NCBI GenBank assembly: GCA_929200335.1 | Contig: CAKMZG010000071.1 | Span: forward strand, 1-11,823 | Direction of reading: 5' to 3' | DNA: 11,823 nt | From: an uncultured Alphaproteobacteria bacterium | Lineage (GTDB): Bacteria; Pseudomonadota; Alphaproteobacteria; Rhizobiales; Rhizobiaceae | Shown: positions 1-7,190 of the stretch, one piece after another | Layout of the letters: the number at the start of each line of letters is the position of its first letter | Numbering within the stretch: the stretch's first letter is position 1 | Position numbers and translations under genes: made by a program | The notes under the pieces: generated by a model | What the model was told of the DNA's origin: nothing | The model's input: only the letters and a program-made list of their open reading frames with translations | The model's database searches: none

Positions 1-1671
1 AGCTAAATCAGTGACTAATTTTTCATCTAATGGTTTGGCAAAACGTGCATCAACAACAGTAGTGGATAGGCCGTAACGCTCTAATTCTTCTGCGGCTAGC
101 GAGCATTCGTGCAAGCGAGTGCCAAAAGATAGAAGAGCGATTTTTGTGCCTTCGCGGATGATACGGCCTTTGCCCAGTTCTAAAATTTGGCCGTACTCGG
201 GCATTTCAATGCCAACGCCTTCACCGCGAGGGTAGCGGAAGGATATAGGCCCTTCATCATAGGCAGTTGCTGTTGCCACCATATGCTTTAATTCTGCTTC
301 ATCACTTGCAGCCATTACGACAAAATCAGGTAGGGTGGCTAAAAATGTAGTATCGAAAGAACCCGCATGGGTTGGCCCATCGGCGCCTACAAAGCCAGCG
401 CGGTCAATCGGAAAGCGAACAGGTAAGCCTTGGATGGATACATCATGGATGATCTGGTCATAACCACGTTGTAAAAAGGTGGAGTAAATTGCAGCAAAAG
501 GCTTTAAGCCTTCACAAGCAAGCCCAGCGGCAAAGGTCACTGCGTGCTGTTCTGCAATGCCAACGTCATAAATACGGCCTGGGAATTGTTTTGCAAATTG
601 TGTAAGCCCTGTGCCATCTGGCATGGCGGCGGTGACCGCAACAACCTTCTCGTCTTTTTCAGCCTCTTGTATCAAGCTTTCAGCAAAAACCTTTGTATAA
701 GATGGTGCATTTGGCGTGGCTTTGGCTTGGGCGCCTGTGATTACATCAAATTTTGAAACTCCGTGATATTTATCTGCTGATTGTTCAGCAGGGGCATAGC
801 CTTTGCCTTTTTGGGTCACCACATGCAGTAGAACTGGCCCCATATCATCTTCTTGTGCATCACGAATATTGCGTAAAACAGGCAAGAGGTGTTCTAAATT
901 ATGACCATCAATTGGCCCCACGTAATAGAAACCCAATTCTTCAAATAATGTACCACCAGTGAAAAAACCGCGCGTGTATTCTTCGGTCTTGCGTGCCTTA
1001 TCCATAATATAAGGCGGTAATTTTTCAGCTAAATGCTTAGCGCTTTCACGTAAATGCTTATAGGTTTTACCAGAAACAATCCTTGCCAAATAAGCGCTCA
1101 TAGCTCCCGTTGGTGGGGCAATGGACATGTCATTATCGTTAAGAATAACAATTTGACGGGCATCGAGAGCACCTGCGTTATTCATAGCTTCATAGGCCAT
1201 GCCAGCAGAGATTGAGCCATCGCCAATAACTGAGATCACATTGCGGTTCTCTCCAGCAAGCTTTGAGCCTTCCGCCATGCCAAGCCCTGCGGAAATAGAG
1301 GTAGATGAATGGCCAGCGCCAAAGGGGTCATATTCGCTTTCACCGCGTTTAGTAAATCCTGACAGGCCGTTTTCTTGGCGCAAAGTGCGAATGCGATCAC
1401 GTCGCCCCGTTAAAATTTTATGGGGGTAACATTGATGTCCCACATCCCAAATTAAACGATCATGGGGAGTGTTAAACACATGATGAATGGCAACAGTTAG
1501 CTCTACAACTCCAAGACCAGCACCCAAATGGCCGCCTGTGGTGGAAACTGCATCAATCATTTCATGGCGCAATTCATTGGCCAATTGGATCAACTGTTCA
1601 TCACTAAGATCTCGCATATCTTGCGGTTTAGCAATGGTATCGAGAAGCCGGGTTTGTTTATTATTACTCAA
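1..1671 (-). CDS. dxs: 1-deoxy-D-xylulose-5-phosphate synthase, C-terminus cut by window edge
   Basis: This enzyme condenses pyruvate and glyceraldehyde 3-phosphate to DXP with thiamine diphosphate, in the cytosol. DXP feeds isoprenoid (MEP pathway), thiamine and pyridoxal synthesis. 557 codons are visible, of about 640 usual; the end lies beyond position 1. Visible motifs: GGHLGAGLG with His48, DVGHQ with His79, GAGHSSTS (118-125), the TPP/Mg motif GDGSISAGMAYEAMNN from residue 150, NDNDMSI (about 178), and the pyrimidine-domain motif DVGIAEQHA with catalytic Glu374. The start is TTG: it is the only usable in-frame start after an upstream TAA, it is preceded at 7 nt by AAGGA, and the N-terminus SNNKQTRLLDTI fits the family. 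Its 231-nt separation from xseB, with a TATAAT at 1730-1735, suggests a promoter of its own in addition to read-through. Identity is certain. Confidence 0.97.
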   Translation of the reverse strand, partial: MSNNKQTRLLDTIAKPQDMRDLSDEQLIQLANELRHEMIDAVSTTGGHLGAGLGVVELTVAIHHVFNTPHDRLIWDVGHQCYPHKILTGRRDRIRTLRQENGLSGFTKRGESEYDPFGAGHSSTSISAGLGMAEGSKLAGENRNVISVIGDGSISAGMAYEAMNNAGALDARQIVILNDNDMSIAPPTGAMSAYLARIVSGKTYKHLRESAKHLAEKLPPYIMDKARKTEEYTRGFFTGGTLFEELGFYYVGPIDGHNLEHLLPVLRNIRDAQEDDMGPVLLHVVTQKGKGYAPAEQSADKYHGVSKFDVITGAQAKATPNAPSYTKVFAESLIQEAEKDEKVVAVTAAMPDGTGLTQFAKQFPGRIYDVGIAEQHAVTFAAGLACEGLKPFAAIYSTFLQRGYDQIIHDVSIQGLPVRFPIDRAGFVGADGPTHAGSFDTTFLATLPDFVVMAASDEAELKHMVATATAYDEGPISFRYPRGEGVGIEMPEYGQILELGKGRIIREGTKIALLSFGTRLHECSLAAEELERYGLSTTVVDARFAKPLDEKLVTDLA

Positions 1672-1729
1672 AAGAGGTTCCTTAAGCGCAAATGATTAGA
1701 TTTAATCTGTATCCACCCAATTAAAACAG

Positions 1730-1735
1730 ATTATA
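1730..1735 (-). promoter_or_regulatory. possible -10 box of a dxs promoter
   Basis: The minus strand reads a perfect TATAAT here, about 58 nt upstream of the dxs TTG start. No good TTGACA-like -35 lies 16-18 nt further upstream, and that place is instead taken by the hairpin at 1744-1765. It is the best promoter candidate in the 231-nt xseB-dxs spacer, but the region is AT-rich and chance matches are easy. Confidence 0.3.
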
Positions 1736-1743
1736 GACTAAAA

Positions 1744-1765
1744 TAAGATGAGGCATATCATCTTA
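1744..1765 (-). other. perfect 8-bp inverted repeat in the xseB-dxs spacer
   Basis: TAAGATGA and TCATCTTA pair perfectly around a 6-nt loop. Read on the minus strand the stem is followed by TTTTAG, so it could be a weak terminator after xseB. Because it sits just upstream of the TATAAT at 1730-1735 it could equally be an operator. The stem is AT-rich and the T-run short, so neither role is secure. The rest of the spacer (1672-1902) holds a looser nested pairing, AGCCCT (1772-1777) with AGGGCT (1842-1847), and no gene. Confidence 0.35.
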
Positions 1766-1868
1766 CATAAAAGCCCTGCATTAAGCTGTAGTTCATGATA
1801 AACTGTTGTTCATTATGAGCTGAGGCTTATTTAGATGTAAAAGGGCTAAGATGCAATTGCAAATTCAG

Positions 1869-1908
1869 CCATAGTATCCTGCTTACACCCATAGTATTCT
1901 GTTTATTG
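1869..1908. repeat. two tandem copies of a 20-bp unit at the xseB stop
   Basis: Units at 1869-1888 and 1889-1908 share CCATAGTAT, then CTG and TTA at matching places: 15 of the first 17 positions agree. The right-hand copy contains the xseB stop codon. It looks like a small local duplication; no function is evident. Confidence 0.5.
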
Positions 1909-2145
1909 AGGATCAAGTGCCTCTGTGCCAGTGGCTTTGCCATCAGCAGAAAGACGGATTTTCTCAACTTTTTCTTCCGCAGCCTTTAATAGGGTTTCGC
2001 AATGCGCCTTTAGCGCCTCGCCACGCTCATAAATCTTGATAGATTGCTCCAGCGCCACATCGCCTTTTTCAAGATCAGCAACAATGGTTTCCAACTCACC
2101 TAGGGCTTGCTCAAAGCTCATTTTTGATACGTCTTGTTCGCTCAT
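1903..2145 (-). CDS. xseB: exodeoxyribonuclease VII small subunit
   Basis: XseB is the small subunit that binds in several copies to XseA to form exonuclease VII, which degrades single-stranded DNA to oligonucleotides in the cytosol during repair and recombination. The 80-residue product has the family's usual length and its two-helix core: SFEQALGELETIV (10-22), then LEKGDVALEQSI and the YERGEALKAHCE stretch, ending in a helix KAAEEKVEKI. The ATG start is supported by AGGA about 6 nt upstream. It follows the HDAC-family gene after about 38 nt on the same strand and is likely co-transcribed with it. The partner xseA is not in this window, which is usual, as the two genes are rarely adjacent. 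The tail after about residue 67 (SADGKATGTEALDPQ) is low in conservation. Confidence 0.95.
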   Translation of the reverse strand: MSEQDVSKMSFEQALGELETIVADLEKGDVALEQSIKIYERGEALKAHCETLLKAAEEKVEKIRLSADGKATGTEALDPQ

Positions 2146-2183
2146 TCTATCCTCATTTATTTATGACTAACCAGCATCTATGA

Positions 2184-3110
2184 TTAATTGGCCATTAAGC
2201 GTTTTACATGACTGGCCGCAGATTCGCTCAAACCTTCTAAATCATAACCGCCTTCTAAGAGAGATACTAGCCTATCATTGCAATTCTTTGTCGCTATATC
2301 CATAAGTTTGCCTGTCACCCAGTTGAAATCGTCTGCAACTAAATTAATATTAGCAAGGGGGTCGCGGTAATGGGCATCAAAGCCAGCCGAGATTATCACA
2401 AAATCAGGTTTGAAGTTTTCTAAGGCAGGTAGAATGCGGCTTTTATAGGCCTCTTTGAAACTCTCACCATCGCAGCCAGCTGATAAGGGAGCATTAAAAA
2501 TATTGCCGGCGCCTACCTCATTTAACGCACCAGAACCTGGGAAAAGTGGCAATTGATGACTTGAGGCATAAAGCACGGTTGGATCATCATAAAAAATATC
2601 TTGGGTGCCATTACCGTGATGCACATCAAAATCAATAATGGCAACGCGCTCGACCCCATGGGCTTTTTGAGCATGCCTTGCAGCAACTGCAGCTGCATTA
2701 ACAAAGCAAAACCCCATGGCAGTTTGTTTTTCTGCGTGATGTCCAGGTGGGCGAGCAGCTATAAAGGCATTGCTTGCATCGCCATTCATAATATCATCAA
2801 CGGCTGCATTTGCAGCACCCACGGCATGGCTTACCGCTTGCCATGATTTTGGGCTGAGGGTTGTATCCCCATCAATGCGGTGCAATCCCTCATCGGGTAC
2901 GGCATTCTCAATAGCCTTAAGGTAGTTCTCTGGATGGGCGTATAGATAAGTTTTTGGGTCAGCTTTTGGTGCTTGTTTTTTAATGAGTGTATCAAAATCA
3001 GTTGCATCTAAGGCTTTTTCAACTGCTTTGATGCGATCAGGGCGCTCTGGATGCCCATTAGGTACAAGGTGATCTTTAAAAACATCATGGGTATATAAAA
3101 TTGTAGCCAT
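2184..3110 (-). CDS. histone deacetylase family protein (zinc-dependent amidohydrolase)
   Basis: A member of the arginase/deacetylase fold family (HDAC / AcuC / acetylpolyamine amidohydrolase), which removes acetyl groups from lysine or small amines using one zinc ion; the bacterial substrate cannot be told from the sequence. The 308 residues show the full active site: HPERPDR (20-26), RPPGHH with the His124-His125 dyad, GFCFVN (133-138), DFDVHHGNGT with zinc ligands Asp162 and His164, SAGFDAH with the third ligand Asp245, and EGGYD with transition-state Tyr289. I chose the ATG at 3110 rather than the one at 3140 because GGGGGAG lies 10 nt before it, the N-terminus MATILYTHDVF matches family starts, and the upstream ATG has no ribosome site and abuts repeat DNA. 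It lies immediately upstream of xseB and dxs on the same strand. Confidence 0.92.
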   Translation of the reverse strand: MATILYTHDVFKDHLVPNGHPERPDRIKAVEKALDATDFDTLIKKQAPKADPKTYLYAHPENYLKAIENAVPDEGLHRIDGDTTLSPKSWQAVSHAVGAANAAVDDIMNGDASNAFIAARPPGHHAEKQTAMGFCFVNAAAVAARHAQKAHGVERVAIIDFDVHHGNGTQDIFYDDPTVLYASSHQLPLFPGSGALNEVGAGNIFNAPLSAGCDGESFKEAYKSRILPALENFKPDFVIISAGFDAHYRDPLANINLVADDFNWVTGKLMDIATKNCNDRLVSLLEGGYDLEGLSESAASHVKRLMAN

Positions 3111-3141
3111 TTTTATCAATCTCCCCCACTTTAAATCCATA

Positions 3142-3345
3142 CTAGAGCTTGATGCATTTGTATGAATTCAAAATGCCGCTCTAGATTCCTTAATTGACGC
3201 GAATAGTTCTCATTTAAGTGAATCCACTTAAATGCTACACGCGCTAGAGCTTGATGCATTTGAATAAGTTCAAAGCGCCGCTCTAGTTTCTTCTATTTGT
3301 GCGAATAGTTTTCGTTTAAGTGCATTCACCTAAACGCTATACGCG
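3142..3345. repeat. tandem pair of 102-bp RIME-like palindromic intergenic elements
   Basis: Copies at 3142-3243 and 3244-3345 are exactly 102 bp each, align without gaps and agree at about 83 of 102 positions by my count. Each has two palindromes. The first is bounded by CTAGAGC and GCTCTAG; in copy 2 it also has TTTGAA-taag-TTCAAA at 3259-3274. The second is CATTTAAGTG-aatc-CACTTAAATG (3211-3234) in copy 1 and CGTTTAAGTG-catt-CACCTAAACG (3313-3336) in copy 2, closed outside by GCGAATAG with CTAYACGC. CTAG recurs at 3142, 3181, 3244, 3283 and 3346. Size and two-palindrome design resemble the RIME1 elements of rhizobia (108 bp); that assignment is inference. The element separates the HDAC gene from aroC, so its transcript would fold into several hairpins between two operon genes. 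Confidence 0.85.
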
Positions 3346-4431
3346 CTAGCCACATTGTGCTTTATGACGTAAGTGATGATCAGCAAGGGTCAACGCCATC
3401 ATGGCCTCGCCAATAGGCACGGCACGAATACCAACACAAGGATCATGACGCCCTTTCGTCATAACATCAACCTCTTCACCTGCGCTATTAATAGATTGGC
3501 GTGGGGTGAGAATAGATGAGGTTGGCTTTACCACAAAGCGGGCAACAATTTCTTGTCCTGAAGAAATTCCGCCAAGAATACCACCAGCATGATTGGATAG
3601 AAACTCAGGCTGCCCATCTTTGCCAATGCGAATTTGATCGGCATTTTCTTCGCCTGTTAATTCAGCAGTTTTAAAACCATCACCAATTTCAACGCCTTTT
3701 ACAGCATTAATTGACATGAAATTTGAACATATATCTTGATCAAGCTTGGCATAGATTGGTGCGCCAAGCCCTGCTGGAACACCTTTGGCGCGCACTTCAA
3801 TCACTGCACCGATAGAAGAGCCAGCTTTTCTGATTTTATCCAGATATTCAGCCCATTGATCAACCGCATTCGGATCGGGGCAAAAGAAGGCATTGCTGTT
3901 GATGGTCGCCTGATCCCATGTAACATTAGGGTCAATTCGAAGGTCGCCGATTTGAATCATAGCGCCGATGATCTCAATGTTTGGAATGACTTTGCGTGCT
4001 ATGGCACCTGCAGCAACACGGGCTGCCGTCTCACGCGCTGATGAGCGCCCACCGCCGCGATAATCGCGAATGCCATATTTGGCATCATAGGTGAGATCAG
4101 CATGTCCTGGGCGGTAGCGTGATTTAATTTCACCATAATCTTTTGAGCGCTGGTCAATATTTTCAATCATCAAAGATATGGGGGTGCCAGTTGTAAGCAA
4201 CTTGCCATTTTCTTCCATAACACCTGAGAGAATACGCACTTGATCAGGCTCTTGGCGCTGAGTGGTATATTTAGATTGCCCTGGTTTGCGCTTATCCATC
4301 CAAGTTTGAATTTCTGCCTCACTAATCTCTAAGCGAGGTGGGCAGCCATCAACAACGCAACCTAAGGCTGGACCATGACTCTCACCCCAAGTGGTGACGC
4401 GAAAAAGATGTCCAAAACTGTTATGTGACAT
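3346..4431 (-). CDS. aroC: chorismate synthase
   Basis: AroC catalyses the last shikimate-pathway step, 5-enolpyruvylshikimate-3-phosphate to chorismate, needing reduced FMN; chorismate then goes to aromatic amino acids, folate and quinones. The 361 residues are of normal length and carry all three family signatures: GESHG (16-20, catalytic His19), GGRSSARETAARVAAGAIA (127-145) and RHDPCVGIRAVPI near the C-terminus, plus RPGHAD (His110). The ATG start gives the canonical MSHNSFGHLFRVTTWGESHG N-terminus; the ribosome site is weak (AAGAG, about 8 nt upstream). It lies 83 nt downstream of the histidine phosphatase gene on the same strand. Its TAG stop uses the CTAG at the edge of the neighbouring palindromic repeat, yet the C-terminus RHKAQCG looks complete. 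Confidence 0.98.
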   Translation of the reverse strand: MSHNSFGHLFRVTTWGESHGPALGCVVDGCPPRLEISEAEIQTWMDKRKPGQSKYTTQRQEPDQVRILSGVMEENGKLLTTGTPISLMIENIDQRSKDYGEIKSRYRPGHADLTYDAKYGIRDYRGGGRSSARETAARVAAGAIARKVIPNIEIIGAMIQIGDLRIDPNVTWDQATINSNAFFCPDPNAVDQWAEYLDKIRKAGSSIGAVIEVRAKGVPAGLGAPIYAKLDQDICSNFMSINAVKGVEIGDGFKTAELTGEENADQIRIGKDGQPEFLSNHAGGILGGISSGQEIVARFVVKPTSSILTPRQSINSAGEEVDVMTKGRHDPCVGIRAVPIGEAMMALTLADHHLRHKAQCG

Positions 4432-4514
4432 ATGCTATACTCTTAAACTTAAAATTATTGTTAGATAACCCAGAGTTTTCTTTTAGGGCGTTTAATGGGC
4501 TTCGTCAAATTGCT

Positions 4515-5114
4515 CTAGTGCATTTCTTCATGGGTTTTGCCATCTTTAAACTGCCAATGGAAAATTCTATCTTGAGCTACGTAATATTCTTCAATTTCAT
4601 TGGGAGTGAGATTTAATAAATATTTACGCAAAATACGACAAATTCCGCCATGAGCCACAATTACGGATGGTTTATCAACGGTTTTAACCCATTCAATCAC
4701 CCGCTCTGATGCGTTGTCATAACTCTCGCCATTGGGCGGCATAAAATGCCAACGATCAGCTTTACGCGCTTTGGCAAATTCTGGGCGTTGTTCTGCCAAT
4801 TCATCAAGAGTAAACCCCTCAAGATCACCAAATGACACTTCCTTAAGGCGCGCATCTGTAGCAAAATTATCTTTAACCAACCCCATTGAATGACGAACCC
4901 GATGCATGGTTTCAACGGTGCGATCCATTGGGCTTGAAATAAACTGATAAGCATCCGCATTAATCAGGGTTCTAAGGCGCTCACCGTTTTTGTTTGCTTG
5001 ATTTTGCCCCTTGGAATTTAGGGGTATTTCACGCTGCCCTTGCAAACGCTGCTCGGCATTCCATTCAGTTTCGCCATGGCGAATGAAATAGAATTCAGGA
5101 TGAGGATTTGTCAT
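4515..5114 (-). CDS. histidine phosphatase family protein (phosphoglycerate-mutase-like)
   Basis: A cytosolic branch-1 histidine phosphatase/phosphoglycerate mutase superfamily enzyme, 199 residues. Visible: the RHG motif FIRHGETEWN (10-19) with phospho-accepting His13, QG and PLNSKG stretches (25-36), SSPMDRTVET with Arg65, KEVSFGDLEG with the acid/base Glu92, and VAHGG with His155. These complete the catalytic set, but this family covers phosphatases and mutases of many substrates, so the substrate is unknown. Its place between fabI and aroC does not reveal a role. I prefer the ATG at 5114 over a TTG at 5141, because the protein then starts just before the first beta strand, as in relatives; neither start has a strong ribosome site. 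It begins 52 nt after the fabI stop and is probably in the same transcript. Confidence 0.9.
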   Translation of the reverse strand: MTNPHPEFYFIRHGETEWNAEQRLQGQREIPLNSKGQNQANKNGERLRTLINADAYQFISSPMDRTVETMHRVRHSMGLVKDNFATDARLKEVSFGDLEGFTLDELAEQRPEFAKARKADRWHFMPPNGESYDNASERVIEWVKTVDKPSVIVAHGGICRILRKYLLNLTPNEIEEYYVAQDRIFHWQFKDGKTHEEMH

Positions 5115-5166
5115 AAGGTAAACTCGTTGAGTTGTGCCCAAGCTAGGGCAATGTGCGTGTTAAACC

Positions 5167-5994
5167 CTATACAACTGAAATATCTGGCGCATCAACCGCT
5201 TTCATGCCAACTGTATGATAACCGCTATCTACGTGATGGGTTTCACCTGTTACGCCATTACTCATATCAGATAGAAGATAAACCGCAGATTGCCCCACCT
5301 GATCAATGGTAACAGTGCGGCGTAATGGCGAATTATATTCATTCCATTTTAAGATATAGCGGAAATCACCAATGCCAGAAGCCGCCAAGGTTTTAATTGG
5401 GCCTGCTGAAATTGCGTTTACGCGGATGTTTTGTGGCCCTAGATCCACAGCCATATACTTAACACTGGCTTCTAATGCTGCTTTTGCAAGACCCATAACA
5501 TTATAATGCGGCATAACTTTTTCTGCGCCATAATAGGTGAGGGTTAAAAGTGATCCGCCATCTTTCATTAGTTTTTCTGCGCGTTGCGCGATAGCCGTGA
5601 AAGAATAAACAGAAATTTCCATGCTCATGGAGAAGTTTTTCAATGTAGTATCTACATAGCGGCCGGTAAGCTCATTCTTGTCAGAAAATCCAATGGCATG
5701 AACAACAAAGTCTAATTTGCCCCATTTTGCCTCAAGAGTGTCAAATACAGCATCCATGCTTTCTGGGTTAGTTACATCGCATTCACCAACGACTATGCCG
5801 CCTAATTCTTCGGCCAAGGGCTCAACACGTTTTTTAAGAGCCTCGCCTTGATAAGTTAAAGCGACCTCAGCACCCGCAGCCGCACAAGCTTTTGCAATAC
5901 CCCAAGCGATAGAGCGATTGTTAGCTACACCAAGAATAAGGCCACGTTTGCCAGCCATGTTTTGTGGAGCGGTAGTTTGTTCGGTTGTAGTCAT
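5167..5994 (-). CDS. fabI: enoyl-[acyl-carrier-protein] reductase (NADH), FabI type
   Basis: FabI reduces the trans-2-enoyl-ACP double bond with NADH, the last step of each type II fatty-acid elongation cycle. The 275-residue product is a short-chain dehydrogenase-type fold with the atypical FabI nucleotide site GVANNRSIAWGIA (22-34), CDVTNPE (72-78), VHAIGF (98-103), and the catalytic set Tyr154, Tyr164 and Lys171 in LTYYGAEKVMPHYNVMGLAK, spaced as in E. coli FabI (Tyr146/Tyr156/Lys163). RVNAISAGPIKTLAASGI (191-208) and DVTGETHHVDSGYH-like C-terminal elements are also typical. The Gly after AI (Gly102) corresponds to E. coli Gly93, the residue linked to triclosan sensitivity. The ATG start leaves a short extension before the core strand, usual in alphaproteobacteria. 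It lies 74 nt after the dnaJ-like gene, and may be carried on its transcript. Confidence 0.97.
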   Translation of the reverse strand: MTTTEQTTAPQNMAGKRGLILGVANNRSIAWGIAKACAAAGAEVALTYQGEALKKRVEPLAEELGGIVVGECDVTNPESMDAVFDTLEAKWGKLDFVVHAIGFSDKNELTGRYVDTTLKNFSMSMEISVYSFTAIAQRAEKLMKDGGSLLTLTYYGAEKVMPHYNVMGLAKAALEASVKYMAVDLGPQNIRVNAISAGPIKTLAASGIGDFRYILKWNEYNSPLRRTVTIDQVGQSAVYLLSDMSNGVTGETHHVDSGYHTVGMKAVDAPDISVV

Positions 5995-6068
5995 GAGTTT
6001 TACCCAGTGTTATTTAAAATAATATATAATGTTCAGCCTATGCCACAGACTGGCAAAAGCTTCAAGTT

Positions 6069-7004
6069 TTATTGATTTTCGGTACTGGTTTTATACAGAT
6101 CAGTGAGTTTTTCTTTATCCTCATCATCCAAAGTAATTTGAACATCAACTAAAATATCTGCAAATTCTGTCTTGGATTTAGGCAATCCTTTTCCAGGAAT
6201 GCGGAAGGTTCTATCGCCCTCACACCAAGCAGGAATGTTTAAAAATACAGCGCCTGTAAGCGTTGGGACGCGTAATTTATCGCCCATTACTGCTGCCTTG
6301 AGTGGTACCTTTAAGGTGTGTCGAAGGTGGCGTCCATCCATTTTAAAATGTTCATGAGGCATAAAACGTAGGGTAACCAAAGCATCGCTGGCACGGGGTG
6401 AGCCAACTTCTGCCCCTTGGCCTTTTAAACGAATAACTTGGCCATCGGTTGCATCGAAGGGTAATTTAATAGCAAGTTTTCGCGCTTCACCCGTTGAACT
6501 TGGAATGCTAACGGTTGCTTTTCCCTCATGCATTGCCTTTAATGTGATGGGGAGAATGACTTTTATATCTTTGGGTTTAGGCTGTCTATGAGGTTGTCGT
6601 CTGGAGTGATGTGGGTTGCCGCCCATGCCACCCATATTACCGCCCCCCATATTGCCGAACATTTGATTTAAAATATCTTCTGCACCACCAAAGCCGCCAC
6701 CACCAAATCCACCGGCTTGCTGTCTGCCACCTCTTGCACCACCAAAGGCATCCCCAAATCCGTCAAACCCAGCAAATCGCTCTTTGCCTTCAGCATCAAT
6801 CTCGCCTCGGTCAAAGCGGGTGCGCTGTTCACTGTTGCCAATAATTTCATAAGCGGAACTAATTTCTGCAAAGCGCTCTTTAGCGCTTGGATTATCATTA
6901 TTTTGATCGGGGTGATATTTTTTCGCCAATTTGCGAAAAGCAGATTTGATCTCTTTTTCGCTTGCCGATTTATCGACACCTAATACATTATATGGGTCTC
7001 GCAT
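6069..7004 (-). CDS. DnaJ C-terminal domain protein, type II (zinc-finger-less) Hsp40
   Basis: A cytosolic J-domain co-chaperone of the CbpA/type II kind, which stimulates DnaK ATPase and delivers clients. The 311 residues comprise a J domain (3-66) with the HPD triad at 31-33, a Gly/Phe-rich linker (about 78-117), a short Gly/Met run (GNMGGGNMGGMGG, 117-129), a basic His/Arg/Pro stretch, and the two C-terminal substrate-binding beta domains from about 146. No CxxCxGxG zinc repeats are present, which separates it from canonical DnaJ. ATG at 7004 gives the typical MRDPYNVLGV start; GGTGA about 6 nt upstream may be the ribosome site. A sigma-32-like promoter lies about 50 nt upstream, fitting heat-shock control. 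It heads the minus-strand run leading to fabI and aroC. Confidence 0.93.
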   Translation of the reverse strand: MRDPYNVLGVDKSASEKEIKSAFRKLAKKYHPDQNNDNPSAKERFAEISSAYEIIGNSEQRTRFDRGEIDAEGKERFAGFDGFGDAFGGARGGRQQAGGFGGGGFGGAEDILNQMFGNMGGGNMGGMGGNPHHSRRQPHRQPKPKDIKVILPITLKAMHEGKATVSIPSSTGEARKLAIKLPFDATDGQVIRLKGQGAEVGSPRASDALVTLRFMPHEHFKMDGRHLRHTLKVPLKAAVMGDKLRVPTLTGAVFLNIPAWCEGDRTFRIPGKGLPKSKTEFADILVDVQITLDDEDKEKLTDLYKTSTENQ

Positions 7005-7053
7005 TTATTTCACCATTTTATAAGAAAATTAAACAGATATTGTTTTGACGATG

Positions 7054-7082
7054 ATATGGGGTGTTTTGATGTAAATTACAAG
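7054..7082 (-). promoter_or_regulatory. candidate heat-shock (RpoH/sigma-32-type) promoter of the dnaJ-like gene
   Basis: On the minus strand CTTGTAA (7076-7082) is followed after 14 nt by CCCCATAT (7054-7061). The enterobacterial sigma-32 consensus is CTTGAAA, a 13-15 nt gap, then CCCCATnT, so only one of the specified bases is off. Transcription would begin near 7047 and give a leader of about 43 nt. The downstream gene being an Hsp40 supports the reading. Confidence 0.6.
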
Positions 7083-7147
7083 GTTCAGAGTGTTGAATAT
7101 GTGTTATAATTTTTGAATTGGTCATGAATTATTTCTTTAACACATAC

Positions 7148-7171
7148 ATAGATTGTCTATCTTTGTATAAT
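7148..7171 (+). promoter_or_regulatory. orphan promoter-like site with an internal dyad
   Basis: ATAGA-ttg-TCTAT (7148-7160) is a perfect 5-bp dyad followed by a perfect TATAAT (7166-7171). No clear -35 hexamer is seen. The dyad occupies the place where a repressor could block the promoter. It precedes the strong ribosome site and short reading frame at 7191. Confidence 0.35.
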
Positions 7172-7190
7172 CTGGGCAAAGGAGCTTATC

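Noticed and set aside
1672..1902. Possible TPP riboswitch upstream of dxs, since DXS uses and feeds thiamine
   Set aside because: The conserved CTGAGA and the other core segments of the TPP aptamer are absent on the minus strand.
3111..3140. Ten-residue N-terminal extension of the HDAC-family protein from an ATG at 3140
   Set aside because: There is no ribosome site before it, whereas GGGGGAG precedes the ATG at 3110, and the extension codes through that ribosome site.
3736..4041. Open frame of 101 codons on the plus strand
   Set aside because: It lies wholly within aroC on the opposite strand and its product resembles nothing.
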